Shown in pieces: positions 11,666 to 20,040 of a DNA stretch of 64,000 nucleotides. Under the pieces are notes generated by a model that was not told the origin of the DNA, did not search any database, and was given only the letters and a program-made list of their open reading frames with translations. Each line of letters opens with the position of its first letter. Position 1 is the stretch's first letter. The stretch comes from Lamellibrachia columna (lineage: Eukaryota; Annelida; Polychaeta; Sabellida; Siboglinidae), in assembly GCA_963662155.1 (NCBI GenBank), contig OY759266.1, positions 59,659,010-59,723,009 on the forward strand, given 5' to 3'. Both the position numbers and the translations under genes were made by a program.

Positions 11666-12692
11666 CTTGAAAGGGCGTGTCCCTTGAGTCCAGTGAGCAT
11701 GAATGCGCCTGAGGTTGGGGCATTCGAGCTGAGTGGCGTTCCAGGCAACGCGGCCTGTGAATGGCATTTTGACAGAACCATCGATAACATCGCTCATGGA
11801 AACTCAGCACAATCGAGTCCTCCATCTCGTCAATGAATTTGCAAACATGACAGCTAGTTTTCTGATACTCACAGGGGTTGCGGCTTCCAAAGTCCGATGG
11901 TAAGTTAGCAACACCGTCAATGTGTCTAATGTGAACACGGTAGCGGCTTACGGTTGAAAGAAATGTGGTGACTCTTGAACTGGACGAAACACACCACGCA
12001 CGAGCTTCTCGTGTGCCTGGACACACGGGCGATTGTCAGTTAGAACCTATGTAACGTATGAGGACTGTATGATAAATGGAGCAAAGCGTTTTATCGCAGC
12101 ACCTATGCTCAATGCTTCGACTTCACAAGGTAGCCATGTGATCGGACGCATGCGTAGCTTTGCGTTGAAGAAACCTGCCAGTAACAGCTTGTTGCTTCTG
12201 CGAACGTACAATGTCGCTGCAATCCCTATGTTCTTTACAGATCCACATGCGACAATCCATAACACGTCGCTGGGCTGAGGGATTGTAATATACTTACAGG
12301 TACTTAGAGCTAACTGTGCTTTCTTGTGCTCACTAAACAAAAAGACCCTCTCTATCGACGCTCTGTCGGCAACCTTTTGGTCAAGTGGATCAAATAGATC
12401 GGCGTAGCCTTGTAGAACACGACTGAGGACCTTGTAGAACACGACTGAGGATCTTGTAGAACACGACTGAGGACCTTGTAGAACACGACTGAGGACCTTG
12501 TAGAACACGGCTGAGGACCTTGTAGAACACGGCTGAGGACCTTGTACGCACCCACAAACGAGCGTAGACCATGGATGATGCACTGTAGAGTACCATTGCA
12601 CCATATCCACCCTAAGATGACGGCAGACCTGGGGCAGATAATAATTTTTGAGGCTGAGAAACGCAGGTTGTTGTGCTTCAGTGCAGCTAGTA
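11666..12692 (-). pseudogene. Ty3/gypsy-like element: RT end, RNase H and linker
   Basis: On the - strand, going down from 12692, the RT thumb and connection appear ([32 protein letters not shown]). An RNase-H-like part follows (LWIVACGSVKNIGIAATLY), then the tether to integrase (VANLPSDFGSRNPCE). Frames shift several times. The RT reading continues from the other side of the Polinton (30598-30909), once the Polinton and one target copy are removed, with a small further disruption at the junction. A 22-bp repeat expansion (12403-12545) distorts the connection region. Confidence 0.75.
12403..12545. repeat. 22-bp tandem repeat inside a retroelement pol
   Basis: Six units of CTTGTAGAACACGACTGAGG-type sequence (22-bp period). 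On the - strand one unit encodes the KVLSRVLQG part of the RT-RNase H connection. Because 22 is not a multiple of three, the frame cycles through the array. Confidence 0.9.
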
Positions 12693-12698
12693 TTCGAC
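12693..12698. repeat. Polinton target-site duplication, left
   Basis: TTCGAC directly before the left terminus. It is identical to 30592-30597 directly after the right terminus. Six bases is the duplication length known for Polintons. Confidence 0.95.
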
Positions 12699-12910
12699 AG
12701 TAGTTAGCAGAGGTTTTTGGGTCCCCCTTATCGGGCCATCAAAAGATCAAAGTAAAACGACCCTAATATCGCCCACCGCTAATGAGTGCGCGCAGCCAAT
12801 CAGAAAGCAGCACTAGACCTTGGAGCGCCCCCTGGCGGCGGCGGCGGCTCAGCGTGGCGCGCATGCGCGTGCCGCGCCCCTAGCGACCGGAGGAGGAACG
12901 AACAGTGACC
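12699..12910. repeat. Polinton left terminal inverted repeat
   Basis: 212 bp matching 30379-30591 in inverse. Differences are a small A-rich indel near 12752 and one CGG unit fewer in the GGC repeat near 12835. It contains a GC-rich palindromic part (GCGCGCATGCGCGTGCCGCG). The near identity implies recent insertion or repair between ends. Confidence 0.95.
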
Positions 12911-12982
12911 TAGTTACGTGTATGTGCCGAAGGGTCGTTGACCCAGTAAGGAGACGAACGCAATCGTACGGTGCACACGTAT

Positions 12983-12988
12983 TTTATT
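12983..12988 (-). terminator. Polyadenylation signal for the core gene strand
   Basis: AATAAA on the - strand, about 215 bases after the protease stop and just inside the left inverted repeat. It is well placed to end transcripts of the capsid/protease end of the core. Confidence 0.6.
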
Positions 12989-13039
12989 AAATACAACAAA
13001 GCGGCAGCAGCAGTACAAACGAGGCGATCGTATGCGATT

Positions 13040-13202
13040 GGATACAACGAGCCGGGTATGATGAAGATGATGATGATGATGAAGTCGAGGCGACTTGCGA
13101 ATGGTGACCATCGCGCCAGAGGTCGCGAACTTACGGGTGTCTCCACCGCGCCAGAGGTTCGAGGGCGAGCTTACGGGTGGAGCGACCACCGCGCCAGAGG
13201 CT
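13040..13202. repeat. ATG trinucleotides and CGCGCCAGAGG repeats
   Basis: A short (GAT)n run at 13060-13085 is followed by three spaced copies of CGCGCCAGAGG with GAACTTACGGGTG-like spacers. This is non-coding sequence between the protease stop and the poly(A) signal. A weaker relative occurs at 25050-25068 (ACCGCGACAGAGGTTCCG). Confidence 0.6.
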
Positions 13203-13681
13203 CAGTATGACACGTTATAGTACGGTATACCCTTTTGTAGCAGCCTGATCCAATCGAACACGCGACAATCGTTAGCGACCAGATCGGTGTGGAAAGCGTT
13301 GACGAAAGTTCTCATAGGAGCGCCGTTACAACGAAGCATGATATAAGTGACGCAATATTGTCCGCAAACGTTAGACAGAGGACTCTGGAGTCTCGTGCTG
13401 TTATGAGTCCACTCGGAACAGTGTTTGTTCAAGAAGGTGCGGAACGCCGCGTGACGAGGCGGCAGACCGTACGAACAGAAGTATTCGCCGCGCCCGTCGG
13501 AGGACAGGTACAGCGCTATCCAGTGTTCGCCCGGTTCGTCGGCGTCGTCGGTGTTGCACACGAAGGCGATCGGCAGAGCGTCAATTGTTGCAGGCAGTCC
13601 ATCTCGGGGTACGACGCCACCAAAGACGGATGCGGTCTTCGGATCCATCGCCAGTAGACGGGCGATCTGCAGGGTGTCCAT
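13202..13681 (-). CDS. PRO: Adenain-like virion maturation protease
   Basis: 159 aa cysteine protease of the adenain/Ulp1 clan. Visible active-site parts are GEHWIALY (His53), LQSPLSNVCGQYC (Gln99 and nucleophile Cys106, seven apart as in adenain) and a VTYIML core helix. The acid that normally follows in YF[D/E]S/P[Y/F]G is missing: the sequence reads YFCSYG, with Cys69 in place. The start ATG lies one base after the major capsid stop on the same strand, so translation coupling or a shared transcript is likely. Its role would be processing capsid precursors in the assembling particle. Length and context fit Polinton PRO well. Confidence 0.92.
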   Translation of the reverse strand: MDTLQIARLLAMDPKTASVFGGVVPRDGLPATIDALPIAFVCNTDDADEPGEHWIALYLSSDGRGEYFCSYGLPPRHAAFRTFLNKHCSEWTHNSTRLQSPLSNVCGQYCVTYIMLRCNGAPMRTFVNAFHTDLVANDCRVFDWIRLLQKGIPYYNVSY

Positions 13682-13682
13682 C

Positions 13683-14999
13683 TCAGTAGTCGTAGATGAC
13701 GTTGCGGTTCTTGTCGATTTCCAGCACGGACTCGAATTCGGCGTAGGCGACGACGTTCACGGTGGTCTGAAGCGCTGCACGGAAATGAAATTCTAAGCGC
13801 AGGTTGCCCTTTTGTACCATATTAAAGCAGGGACCGTCGCACTGGTCGGGGGTCAGGTCGAAACAGAAGTAGGTGTAGCCGTCTCGGTACTCTTCGCGTG
13901 TCAGACAGTTCCCCTCGTCCTGCCACACCTTGCCGGTCGAGGTGAACATGCTCGCGTAGCTCCTGGCGAAGAGGTTGTCTGCGAAGTTGGGCTGGAAGGG
14001 TTTGGCGGGTATCTGACGACCGTCGACGTACACGGCGACGAAGCTGATGTCGTTGTTCTTGGCGTGAAACGGGTTTGTGGCGTACGTGCCGTTGTAGGCG
14101 TCGTTGTCGATGCAGCACAGTACGAGGCGTTTCGGCAGGGAGCCGAGGAACAGGTTCTCGTGCGTGTGCGACAGAGCACCCGTGGGAATGGAGTACACCT
14201 TGGTTTCGACGGGTCGTAACGCATACTTGACCGTGGTCCGAGCGAGAGCCGAGATGTGAGCCTTCTGCACGGCCGGAGCGATGGTGGCCTTCTTGACGAA
14301 CAAGGACGCGTTGACGACGGTTATCGAGTACTCGTTCGCTCCAGCAGCCATCAGCGCAAACTCGGGCTTACTGCGCACCAGGCGTAACTTGACGTCGACG
14401 CCGTTGATCAGGAATTTATCCTGCAGAAACATATCCACGTGGAGACGACCCATCATGTCGACCACGCGACTGTTGGATATGTACTCTCGACGAGTCACGA
14501 ATCCGGGGTTAGGATCGGGTCCGGCGGCTAGCTCGGTGGTGTGCATGCGACTGGCCTTGTCCTTGTACCACAGCTGATTCGTCATCTGCGTCGACTTGGC
14601 GTCGGATCCGTAACTCAACAGCGTCTCTATGAAGGCTCGATACGGGTACGCGTTGAAGGACGAAGAGGTCACTTGCGTGTTGTTCAGGGAGAGGTCGACA
14701 TTGCTGAACAGCGCATGCAACCAGTTGTTCACCGGTCCCACGGGTTCGCCCGCGTCGATAGGGTTACCGTTGGCTCGCGTCACCTTCACCTGCAAGTGTA
14801 GCATCGTGTTGGCGAGATCCATGTAATCGTCTCCCGATCCGGGGATGAAGAATTCTATCGGTCCTCCAGAGTCCAGAGAGGCCGTGGGTTGATGTTCCAC
14901 CACGTGACTCTCGACGATGCAGGTCTGAGTGGGGGGTACGGTAAAGAGATCCAGCTCGGTCTTGACTCCCTCGCACGACTGTCTATGCACGAACGCCAT
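13683..14999 (-). CDS. MCP: Major capsid protein (double jelly-roll)
   Basis: 438 aa. The opening region (TELDLFTVPPTQT, IEFFIPGSGDDYMDL, LHLQVKV) and the later region (NDISFVAVYVDGRQIPAKPFQPNF, CFDLTPDQCDG, FHFRAALQTTVNVVAYAEF) match the Polinton major capsid family, which folds as a double jelly-roll and forms hexon-like trimers. The family is also annotated in animal genomes as uncharacterised proteins. The frame is intact with an ATG start. It overlaps the upstream core-like ORF by 17 bases and ends one base before the protease ATG, so it sits in a tight structural cassette. Confidence 0.88.
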   Translation of the reverse strand: MAFVHRQSCEGVKTELDLFTVPPTQTCIVESHVVEHQPTASLDSGGPIEFFIPGSGDDYMDLANTMLHLQVKVTRANGNPIDAGEPVGPVNNWLHALFSNVDLSLNNTQVTSSSFNAYPYRAFIETLLSYGSDAKSTQMTNQLWYKDKASRMHTTELAAGPDPNPGFVTRREYISNSRVVDMMGRLHVDMFLQDKFLINGVDVKLRLVRSKPEFALMAAGANEYSITVVNASLFVKKATIAPAVQKAHISALARTTVKYALRPVETKVYSIPTGALSHTHENLFLGSLPKRLVLCCIDNDAYNGTYATNPFHAKNNDISFVAVYVDGRQIPAKPFQPNFADNLFARSYASMFTSTGKVWQDEGNCLTREEYRDGYTYFCFDLTPDQCDGPCFNMVQKGNLRLEFHFRAALQTTVNVVAYAEFESVLEIDKNRNVIYDY

Positions 15000-15387
15000 C
15001 TTTGTCGTCGGCGTCGAATATGTCGGCAGCGCGTTTCGGGGACGTCCTTTTCTTGCGGCGGCGCTTGACTGCAGTGAATGTCGCCTTTGCGGCCGTTCGT
15101 TTTATACGTTTACCAGGAGGGGCTCGAATACTGCCGATGGCGTCGGTGACGCGTCTTTTGGCAGCCGTTTTTATGTTCTGACCCGATAAGACGTCGCCGG
15201 CTATGCGAACGCCGGTCTTCAACGCTCCCCTGCCCAACGCCACGGCACCTCTCTTGATGAGCGGCATGGCGCTGCGCAACAGACTGCCGAACAGACTGCC
15301 CAGTCCGTGACCTCGCTGGTATTGCGCACCGGCGAAGTAGGGCAGCGCACCGCCAGCCTGGCGCGCGTAATAATCGTTGTAATTCAT
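14983..15387 (-). CDS. Basic core/minor virion protein (pX/pVI-like)
   Basis: 134 aa with two halves. The first (about 29-68) is amphipathic and glycine-rich (HGLGSLFGSLL, GAVALGRGALKTGVRIAGD). The second is strongly basic (KRIKRTAAKATFTAVKRRRKKR). This resembles adenovirus core and cement peptides in composition only. Small proteins of this make-up next to the capsid gene are usual in Polintons. A QAGG-A sequence at residues 10-14 could be a maturation-protease site. The start ATG overlaps the stop of the minor capsid gene (ATGA), and the end overlaps the major capsid start. Confidence 0.75.
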   Translation of the reverse strand: MNYNDYYARQAGGALPYFAGAQYQRGHGLGSLFGSLLRSAMPLIKRGAVALGRGALKTGVRIAGDVLSGQNIKTAAKRRVTDAIGSIRAPPGKRIKRTAAKATFTAVKRRRKKRTSPKRAADIFDADDKDGVRA

Positions 15388-16217
15388 CAGAACAGTCCGG
15401 GCTTGCGTCGACGAAAATGAAGCGTCACCGTCACTCTACCGTATTCGAATGGCACGCGTCGACCCATGTCGTTCCTTATATCCACCTCTATCGAGTCGAA
15501 GTTCGAACGCAACAGCGGTACGTAGTGCACGTTGGTGAAACGAGCGGACACCGTGTCGCCGTTACGTCCGCTGATCGGAACGGCGCGCAACAGAGGTGCG
15601 AGAGTGTCGCCCACATTACGCGGCTCCACGACGTCCGTGTAGATGTAGAGGGTGTCGAACCCCTGCGTCAGGTTCACCACATCGTCGGCCTCGATGTGGA
15701 AGGGGTACGACGAGTCGGGATGGCGGGTGTCGATGGGGAGGATGGGAGACGACACACCCGACTCCGCCGGGCTGGCTACGGGTCCGCGGAATCCCAACAA
15801 GGTCGCCACCGCGCTGTGGTACGGTATGGTGAACGTGGTGTTCGCCGTCATGTGTAACGTCATTTTCTGAGTGACGGTACTATAACTGAGCTGAGCCTGT
15901 GTCTCATACGTCCGCATATTGGACAGTCCCTTGTTGACGTGATACAGCAACGTAAACGGATCGTCGTAATACCCACACGGCAACTTCGAACGTATGGACG
16001 AGTCCGTAGCATCGATCGTGTTGAGGAAGAACCAGACGTCGGTATCCGTGACGTTGTACCAGGTGTGCGGATACTGGACCTCGGCCAACCCACACTCCCA
16101 CTCGCCGGTAAGATCGATGCGTTGGGGCAAGGCCGTGACGTAATGGGTCAAGGTGTTGTCGGGGTGCATCTTCATGGAAGCGTTGCTAGGCAGCGTCATG
16201 TAGAAATCAGTCGCCAT
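15387..16217 (-). CDS. mCP: Minor capsid (penton) protein
   Basis: 276 aa. It starts MATDFYMTLPSNASMKMHP and carries WECGLAEVQYPHTWYNV, YYDDPFTLLYHVN and a C-terminal YGRVTVTLHFRRRKP, a pattern typical of the Polinton minor capsid, a single jelly-roll forming the fivefold vertices. Strong tyrosine/beta-strand character supports this. It overlaps the following membrane-protein ORF by 11 bases upstream and the core-like ORF by an ATGA overlap downstream. The assignment rests on remembered family pattern and neighbourhood and was not tested by a search. Confidence 0.82.
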   Translation of the reverse strand: MATDFYMTLPSNASMKMHPDNTLTHYVTALPQRIDLTGEWECGLAEVQYPHTWYNVTDTDVWFFLNTIDATDSSIRSKLPCGYYDDPFTLLYHVNKGLSNMRTYETQAQLSYSTVTQKMTLHMTANTTFTIPYHSAVATLLGFRGPVASPAESGVSSPILPIDTRHPDSSYPFHIEADDVVNLTQGFDTLYIYTDVVEPRNVGDTLAPLLRAVPISGRNGDTVSARFTNVHYVPLLRSNFDSIEVDIRNDMGRRVPFEYGRVTVTLHFRRRKPGLF

Positions 16218-16518
16218 TGCGTCTCAACGTGGGATTGGGCAGTAGGTAACCCAACGAACTACTCAACAGAGCCGTCCACAGATTAGAATCGCCGCGACCT
16301 GTCGTCAGGTTGTAAATGCTGATCAGAATGACCGTGTACAGGACGACGACCTGACACAGAAACACGATCTCCTCTTTGGGACACGCGGTACCGAAAATAT
16401 GCCAGGGAGTGCTGTCTGGCTCGTTCGGTGCAGCGTCAGTACAATCCTCCGTCTCCTCCTCGTCTATGGTGGTGAGGCAGGTCGGTGGTGATGGTGATGG
16501 TGTCGCGTCGTGTGTCAT
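16207..16518 (-). CDS. Small membrane protein
   Basis: 103 aa. An acidic Pro/Thr/Glu-rich N-terminus is followed by one clear transmembrane segment (VFLCQVVVLYTVILISIYNL, about 52-71) and a second hydrophobic stretch (LWTALLSSSLGYLLPNP, about 80-96). Short proteins with the same ending occur next to the minor capsid gene in other Polintons and adintovirus-like elements. The function is unknown; a role in virion membrane contact is a guess. The ORF ends inside the start of the minor capsid gene. Confidence 0.72.
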   Translation of the reverse strand: MTHDATPSPSPPTCLTTIDEEETEDCTDAAPNEPDSTPWHIFGTACPKEEIVFLCQVVVLYTVILISIYNLTTGRGDSNLWTALLSSSLGYLLPNPTLRRNGD

Positions 16519-16548
16519 TCCTCGAATGCAGTGTCGTCGTGTACGCGG

Positions 16549-17622
16549 CTAGGCTTTATAGTTGACGAGTCCCTTGGCATCGATCCAGCTGTTGAAGTAG
16601 GAGCCATGGCCGAACCATTTCACCAAAGCTTCCTTACGTTTACCAACCGTACGGCGTTTCAGTACCGCTTCAACACGGTACACTTTATCAAAGGGCACCG
16701 TCACCTTCTGCAGCTCCAGTTCGTAGAAGGAACCCTCCAGCACGTCGCCGAGATCGTCCCGCAAAAGATACACGGGTGGGTCGGAGGGGTGAACCTCGTG
16801 TACCGCGAACACCTCTTCGCTCCAGTTCGTCTCGTAGCCCTTTTCGAACGTGCGTTTGTACTTGCTGACACGCACGCGATCCGACACGTGCAACTTGGGC
16901 ACGCCCTTACCGTCGTGACCGTACAGACGTTGCCACACCTCTTCTTGGTTCTGTGCATTCACCTGTGACGGAGCCATACCGATCATGCGGTGGCGGGCAT
17001 TGTTATACGATCGCATCAAGTCCGGAAGGACGTCGACGTACCGCCACGTCTGGTGTTTCGTGAAGTAGCGCCACATGCGCGTCTTCAACGTTCGGTTGAA
17101 CCGTTCCACGACGGCTGCCTTCGTCTCCGCGTTGTGCGTGGAGAAGTGATGGATGTCGTAAGCCCGCAATATAGACTGAACGGATTTGTTCCGAAATTCT
17201 CTGCCGTCATCTGTCTGCAACGTCTGTGGCCACGAACCGTCGACGAACGTGGATTGCAGCGCTTTTACCAACGACGCCGCGGACTTGTTCTTCATGGGAA
17301 CACACCAGGCCACTTTCGAGAAGACGTCGATCACCGTGAGGAGAAAGGTCATACCGTCGTTGACGCGTTTGACCTTCGACATGTCCACGAGATCGGCCTG
17401 CCACTGCTGATGCATACCACCCACGATGACTTGTCGTCTCTTGAAATGACGTCTCGCTGGTTTGTGTAAGGTGTAGGTGTCCTGTGCCGACAACCATGCC
17501 TTGACGGTCTTCTGTGGCAGACGCGTGACGCGTCGCAAGCCAGCGACGCCACCATAACTGCCTACCTTCGTGGGATCGAAGTAGACCTCGCTCATGGAGC
17601 GTTCTTCTCCCCTCTGAGCCAT
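16549..17622 (-). CDS. INT: Retroviral-type integrase with chromodomain
   Basis: 357 aa from the ATG at 17622. The frame is open further, to 17823, but that extension starts at TTG, overlaps a small ORF and is not family-like. The N-terminus has the Polinton pattern FDPTKVGSYGGV, VKAWLSAQDTYTLHKP. The catalytic triad is D77 (QADLVDM), D138 (TDDGREF) and E173 (VVERFNRTL), giving the DD(35)E spacing. The last 45 residues form a chromodomain-like module (YRVEAVLKRR, LVKWFGHGSYFNSWI), which may guide insertion to chromatin marks. It catalyses integration of the linear element and would make the 6-bp duplication seen here. Confidence 0.93.
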   Translation of the reverse strand: MAQRGEERSMSEVYFDPTKVGSYGGVAGLRRVTRLPQKTVKAWLSAQDTYTLHKPARRHFKRRQVIVGGMHQQWQADLVDMSKVKRVNDGMTFLLTVIDVFSKVAWCVPMKNKSAASLVKALQSTFVDGSWPQTLQTDDGREFRNKSVQSILRAYDIHHFSTHNAETKAAVVERFNRTLKTRMWRYFTKHQTWRYVDVLPDLMRSYNNARHRMIGMAPSQVNAQNQEEVWQRLYGHDGKGVPKLHVSDRVRVSKYKRTFEKGYETNWSEEVFAVHEVHPSDPPVYLLRDDLGDVLEGSFYELELQKVTVPFDKVYRVEAVLKRRTVGKRKEALVKWFGHGSYFNSWIDAKGLVNYKA

Positions 17623-17767
17623 CAAAAGAGGTGGAGGGTCGATGTGTTGACGGGGGCGGTGACGTTGACTTCGGATTCCCACTGCTGACGAATGACGAGG
17701 AGCACGCCGACGTGTATTAGGACGCATACTATGGCACCCACAATGACAGCGGTGGAACAACAACGAG

Positions 17768-17902
17768 CTAGCGGAGTAACCATAGTCGGAATAACAGCTG
17801 TTGTAGAAGAATGTCGGCTGCAACGTCTCCCAGCACGGTAAGTCCTTCGAACAATAGCGCAGCGACGATGGATCGGTACGTGTCCTGTGGATCGATGAGC
17901 AT
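17768..17902 (-). CDS. 44-aa ORF, shortened copy of the next membrane ORF
   Basis: It begins MLIDPQDTYRSIVAALLF and runs through ILLQQLLFRL to a TAG. It aligns with the start of the 73-aa ORF at 17931-18152 (MSPDPQDAVYQAIVGAIF), 250 bases away, and the DNA around both starts is similar. It is too short for the table of long frames but is plausibly translated. It overlaps the non-family extension of the integrase frame. It may be a remnant of a tandem duplication rather than a working gene. Confidence 0.45.
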   Translation of the reverse strand: MLIDPQDTYRSIVAALLFEGLTVLGDVAADILLQQLLFRLWLLR

Positions 17903-17930
17903 TACTGCTACGGATACGCGTCGTACCGCC

Positions 17931-18152
17931 TTATACGTTGTTCCGTCCAGCCAATGACGACGAAGCCTTGCGTGATGAGTGGGGAGGGTGGGTGGGTGTA
18001 CGAGGAATGGTCCAGTCGTCGAGCGTGGGGGGTTCGAATAACGCCTGTTGCATAAAACTTTGGAGTATACCGTGAGCCATCATGTAGAGTCCACTGATAA
18101 ATATAGCACCGACGATGGCCTGGTAAACGGCGTCCTGTGGATCGGGCGACAT
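17931..18152 (-). CDS. Small membrane protein, possible chimera
   Basis: 73 aa from the ATG at 18152, which aligns with the start of the 44-aa copy (an earlier ATG at 18179 is not conserved there). One hydrophobic helix (AIVGAIFISGLYMMAHGIL) is followed by a Pro/Ser tail. The tail end (PPHSSRKASSSLAGRNNV) resembles the end of the adjacent 257-aa protein (PPERRKALTSLAGWDDL). A duplication of about 250 bp that included one gene's end and the next gene's start explains this. Function unknown. Confidence 0.6.
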   Translation of the reverse strand: MSPDPQDAVYQAIVGAIFISGLYMMAHGILQSFMQQALFEPPTLDDWTIPRTPTHPPHSSRKASSSLAGRNNV

Positions 18153-18188
18153 GACGAACACTGTGCTACGGACACGCATCGTACCATC

Positions 18189-18962
18189 CTATAGGTCGTC
18201 CCAACCAGCCAATGACGTCAAAGCCTTGCGTCTTTCGGGGGGTGGGGTGGGCATGGAATGTTCCATTCGACGGCTCTTACGGCCGAGGGGTGTCCAACTT
18301 AGCGATCTTCGTGCACGACCTGATGCAGCACGCGGAGGAGTACTGGACCGACGAGAGGGAGTGACCGTCGGCTCCGGACGTATGTAGGCTCTTCTGGCGA
18401 CGTTACCGACCAACGTCATGGGTAGGTTGATGGCACGGAGTTGTCGTGCGAATGGCAGCCAACCCGTCGGAGCGGTCTGTCTCTTACGCAACAGATCATT
18501 AACGAGATCCACCACGTTACTTCCGACAACCGGCACGCCCTCGTGTATCAGTTCGCCGCGAGCGGTCCACGTGATATCTCTCTTGAGATGCTCCATCAAA
18601 CGGCTGGCTTTGGCCTGCATGGTCTTGGGAACGGTGGCCAAGACGGTGGCCTCCAGTCCGCTAATAGGAGCTGGTGCTGTACCCGTCGACCCCGACTCCG
18701 ACGCCACCTCCGACTCGTTCACCGTGACCACACGTAGCGGTTCCTTGATGCGTTTATCGGCCAAGACGTTGTAACGCTGCAACACCTGATTATACAGGGT
18801 CACCTTGGTCCAGTCGTCTAGGTCCGTTCTATCCAGGATGGTCTTCATCTCGTCATCGAGGGCTTGCACCTTCTTGCCTAAGGTGTCGGTCGCGGGTGGG
18901 GGTGACCGAAGCGTGTCCAACAGTCGCGGGTCCACCAAGGCCATCTTGCGTGCGTGGTCCAT
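18189..18962 (-). CDS. Conserved Polinton protein, function unknown
   Basis: 257 aa. The N-terminal part (MALVDPRLLDTL, LDDEMKTIL, LYNQVLQRYNVL) and the middle (GVPVVGSNVVDLVNDLLRKR, PTGWLPFARQLRAINLPMTLVGN) match a family I recognise from other animal Polintons, which lies between the integrase/membrane ORFs and the ATPase. The first third is probably helical or coiled-coil and the C-terminus is basic and Ser/Pro-rich. No enzymatic motif is visible. A structural or assembly role is inferred from its place in the virion cassette only. A second in-frame ATG at codon 7 is the likelier start by family pattern. Confidence 0.65.
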   Translation of the reverse strand: MDHARKMALVDPRLLDTLRSPPPATDTLGKKVQALDDEMKTILDRTDLDDWTKVTLYNQVLQRYNVLADKRIKEPLRVVTVNESEVASESGSTGTAPAPISGLEATVLATVPKTMQAKASRLMEHLKRDITWTARGELIHEGVPVVGSNVVDLVNDLLRKRQTAPTGWLPFARQLRAINLPMTLVGNVARRAYIRPEPTVTPSRRSSTPPRAASGRARRSLSWTPLGRKSRRMEHSMPTPPPERRKALTSLAGWDDL

Positions 18963-18966
18963 GTAT

Positions 18967-19335
18967 CTACCTTTTGTTCAGCACCTCTCGGAGCAAGGGT
19001 AGCAAGACCGAACTGGCCAACGGTGCTAGGAAGGCCGATAGGAAGCCGCCGCTCTGTCCCTCACCAATCTGTGGTTGCAGCAGTAGACGTCTTCTCCTGG
19101 CAGCTGGCGTTCGTCTATTAGCCAACGCGCGTAACCTCGTCCTGTATTTATTCAATCGTTGCCTCTGTAAAGGGGACAATGGAATGTTTTTTGTTAGTAT
19201 GTTGTATGCACACTCGGCTAGTGCACACAGCAGATCGGAGTCGGCGTTGGCGATGATAGCCTTTTTAATTTTGTTGCTCTTGACTCTGGCCAGAGCCTGT
19301 ATGCACACGATGTGTCTCTTCACCCTGGCGGACAT
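18967..19335 (-). CDS. Conserved small Polinton protein with hydrophobic tail
   Basis: 122 aa from the ATG at 19335 (MSARVKRHIVCIQALAR). The frame is open further upstream, but that part overlaps the ATPase and is compositionally odd. The middle (LLCALAECAYNILTKNIPLS) and the Arg-rich stretch (RTPAARRRRLLLQ) are typical of a Polinton family of unknown function. A QSGG-F sequence (94-98) precedes a hydrophobic C-terminal helix (FLSAFLAPLASSVLLPLL). If the maturation protease cuts after GG, a membrane-active peptide would be released, much as adenovirus pVI works. That is inference. Confidence 0.65.
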   Translation of the reverse strand: MSARVKRHIVCIQALARVKSNKIKKAIIANADSDLLCALAECAYNILTKNIPLSPLQRQRLNKYRTRLRALANRRTPAARRRRLLLQPQIGEGQSGGFLSAFLAPLASSVLLPLLREVLNKR

Positions 19336-19372
19336 GATGCGAATGAAGAGACTATCCACACACTCGGTCGTT

Positions 19373-20029
19373 TTATACCTTCGGCAGGTACACGTACTGA
19401 ACACCGTCGTCTGGAAAGATGGCCGTGCGCAGACGCATGTCCTCGGGCGTGTCCTGTTTGAGATCGACCAATAGATAACCGTACGGTACCGCCGTGGCGT
19501 CTTTAAACGCCTCTTGCACGAACTTGCCGCGTCCCGGATACATCTGCCGCGCCAAGGTCGACATCTGCGATGCGTCACGTGGATTCTTGAACACCACCAT
19601 GTACTGCGAATTCAGACTGATGGTGCGACTCTCTTTGTTTTTAGGGAACAGGTTCTGTACGAGATACAGCACGGACGTGTTCCTGTGGTGACTTTTTTTA
19701 GTGAACAGGGCCGTGACCCGTTCGTCCGTTTCTGCCATGAGATCGTCTATGACGATGAGGTTCCTCGTTGTCGGATCGAACATGGCCGCCGTCGGTAACC
19801 CTTCCTCGAATCGCACGTGACCCAATTCCGTCGTTGCGTAAGCCTCTTGCCATTCTCCGTAACACCACGTGATCTGCTGGGGCGGTGGATCGATCATCGC
19901 AGCGGCGTGACGCAACATACGCGTCACGAAAGTACTCTTGCCGCACCCCGTCGGTCCGGCGACGATGCACGTGAAGGGGTGTTTCCATCGCGCATCCATG
20001 AATGCGTGTGCAACGAATGCAGCGTGCAT
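19373..20029 (-). CDS. ATP: Genome-packaging ATPase (FtsK/HerA type)
   Basis: 218 aa. Walker A is GPTGCGKS (residues 25-32), Walker B is LIVIDD (91-96), and YLVQNLF, a sensor-like motif, follows near 125. Length and motifs match the Polinton A32-like packaging ATPase, which is thought to pump the linear genome into the procapsid. It lies 11 bases downstream of the polymerase stop on the same strand. A start at codon 11 (MDARWKHPFT) is also possible. Confidence 0.93.
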   Translation of the reverse strand: MHAAFVAHAFMDARWKHPFTCIVAGPTGCGKSTFVTRMLRHAAAMIDPPPQQITWCYGEWQEAYATTELGHVRFEEGLPTAAMFDPTTRNLIVIDDLMAETDERVTALFTKKSHHRNTSVLYLVQNLFPKNKESRTISLNSQYMVVFKNPRDASQMSTLARQMYPGRGKFVQEAFKDATAVPYGYLLVDLKQDTPEDMRLRTAIFPDDGVQYVYLPKV

Positions 20030-20040
20030 CGCCTTTTCTA

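Noticed and set aside
17623..17823. 66-residue N-terminal extension of the integrase
   Set aside because: It starts at TTG, overlaps the 44-aa ORF and does not fit the family N-terminus. The ATG at 17622 does.
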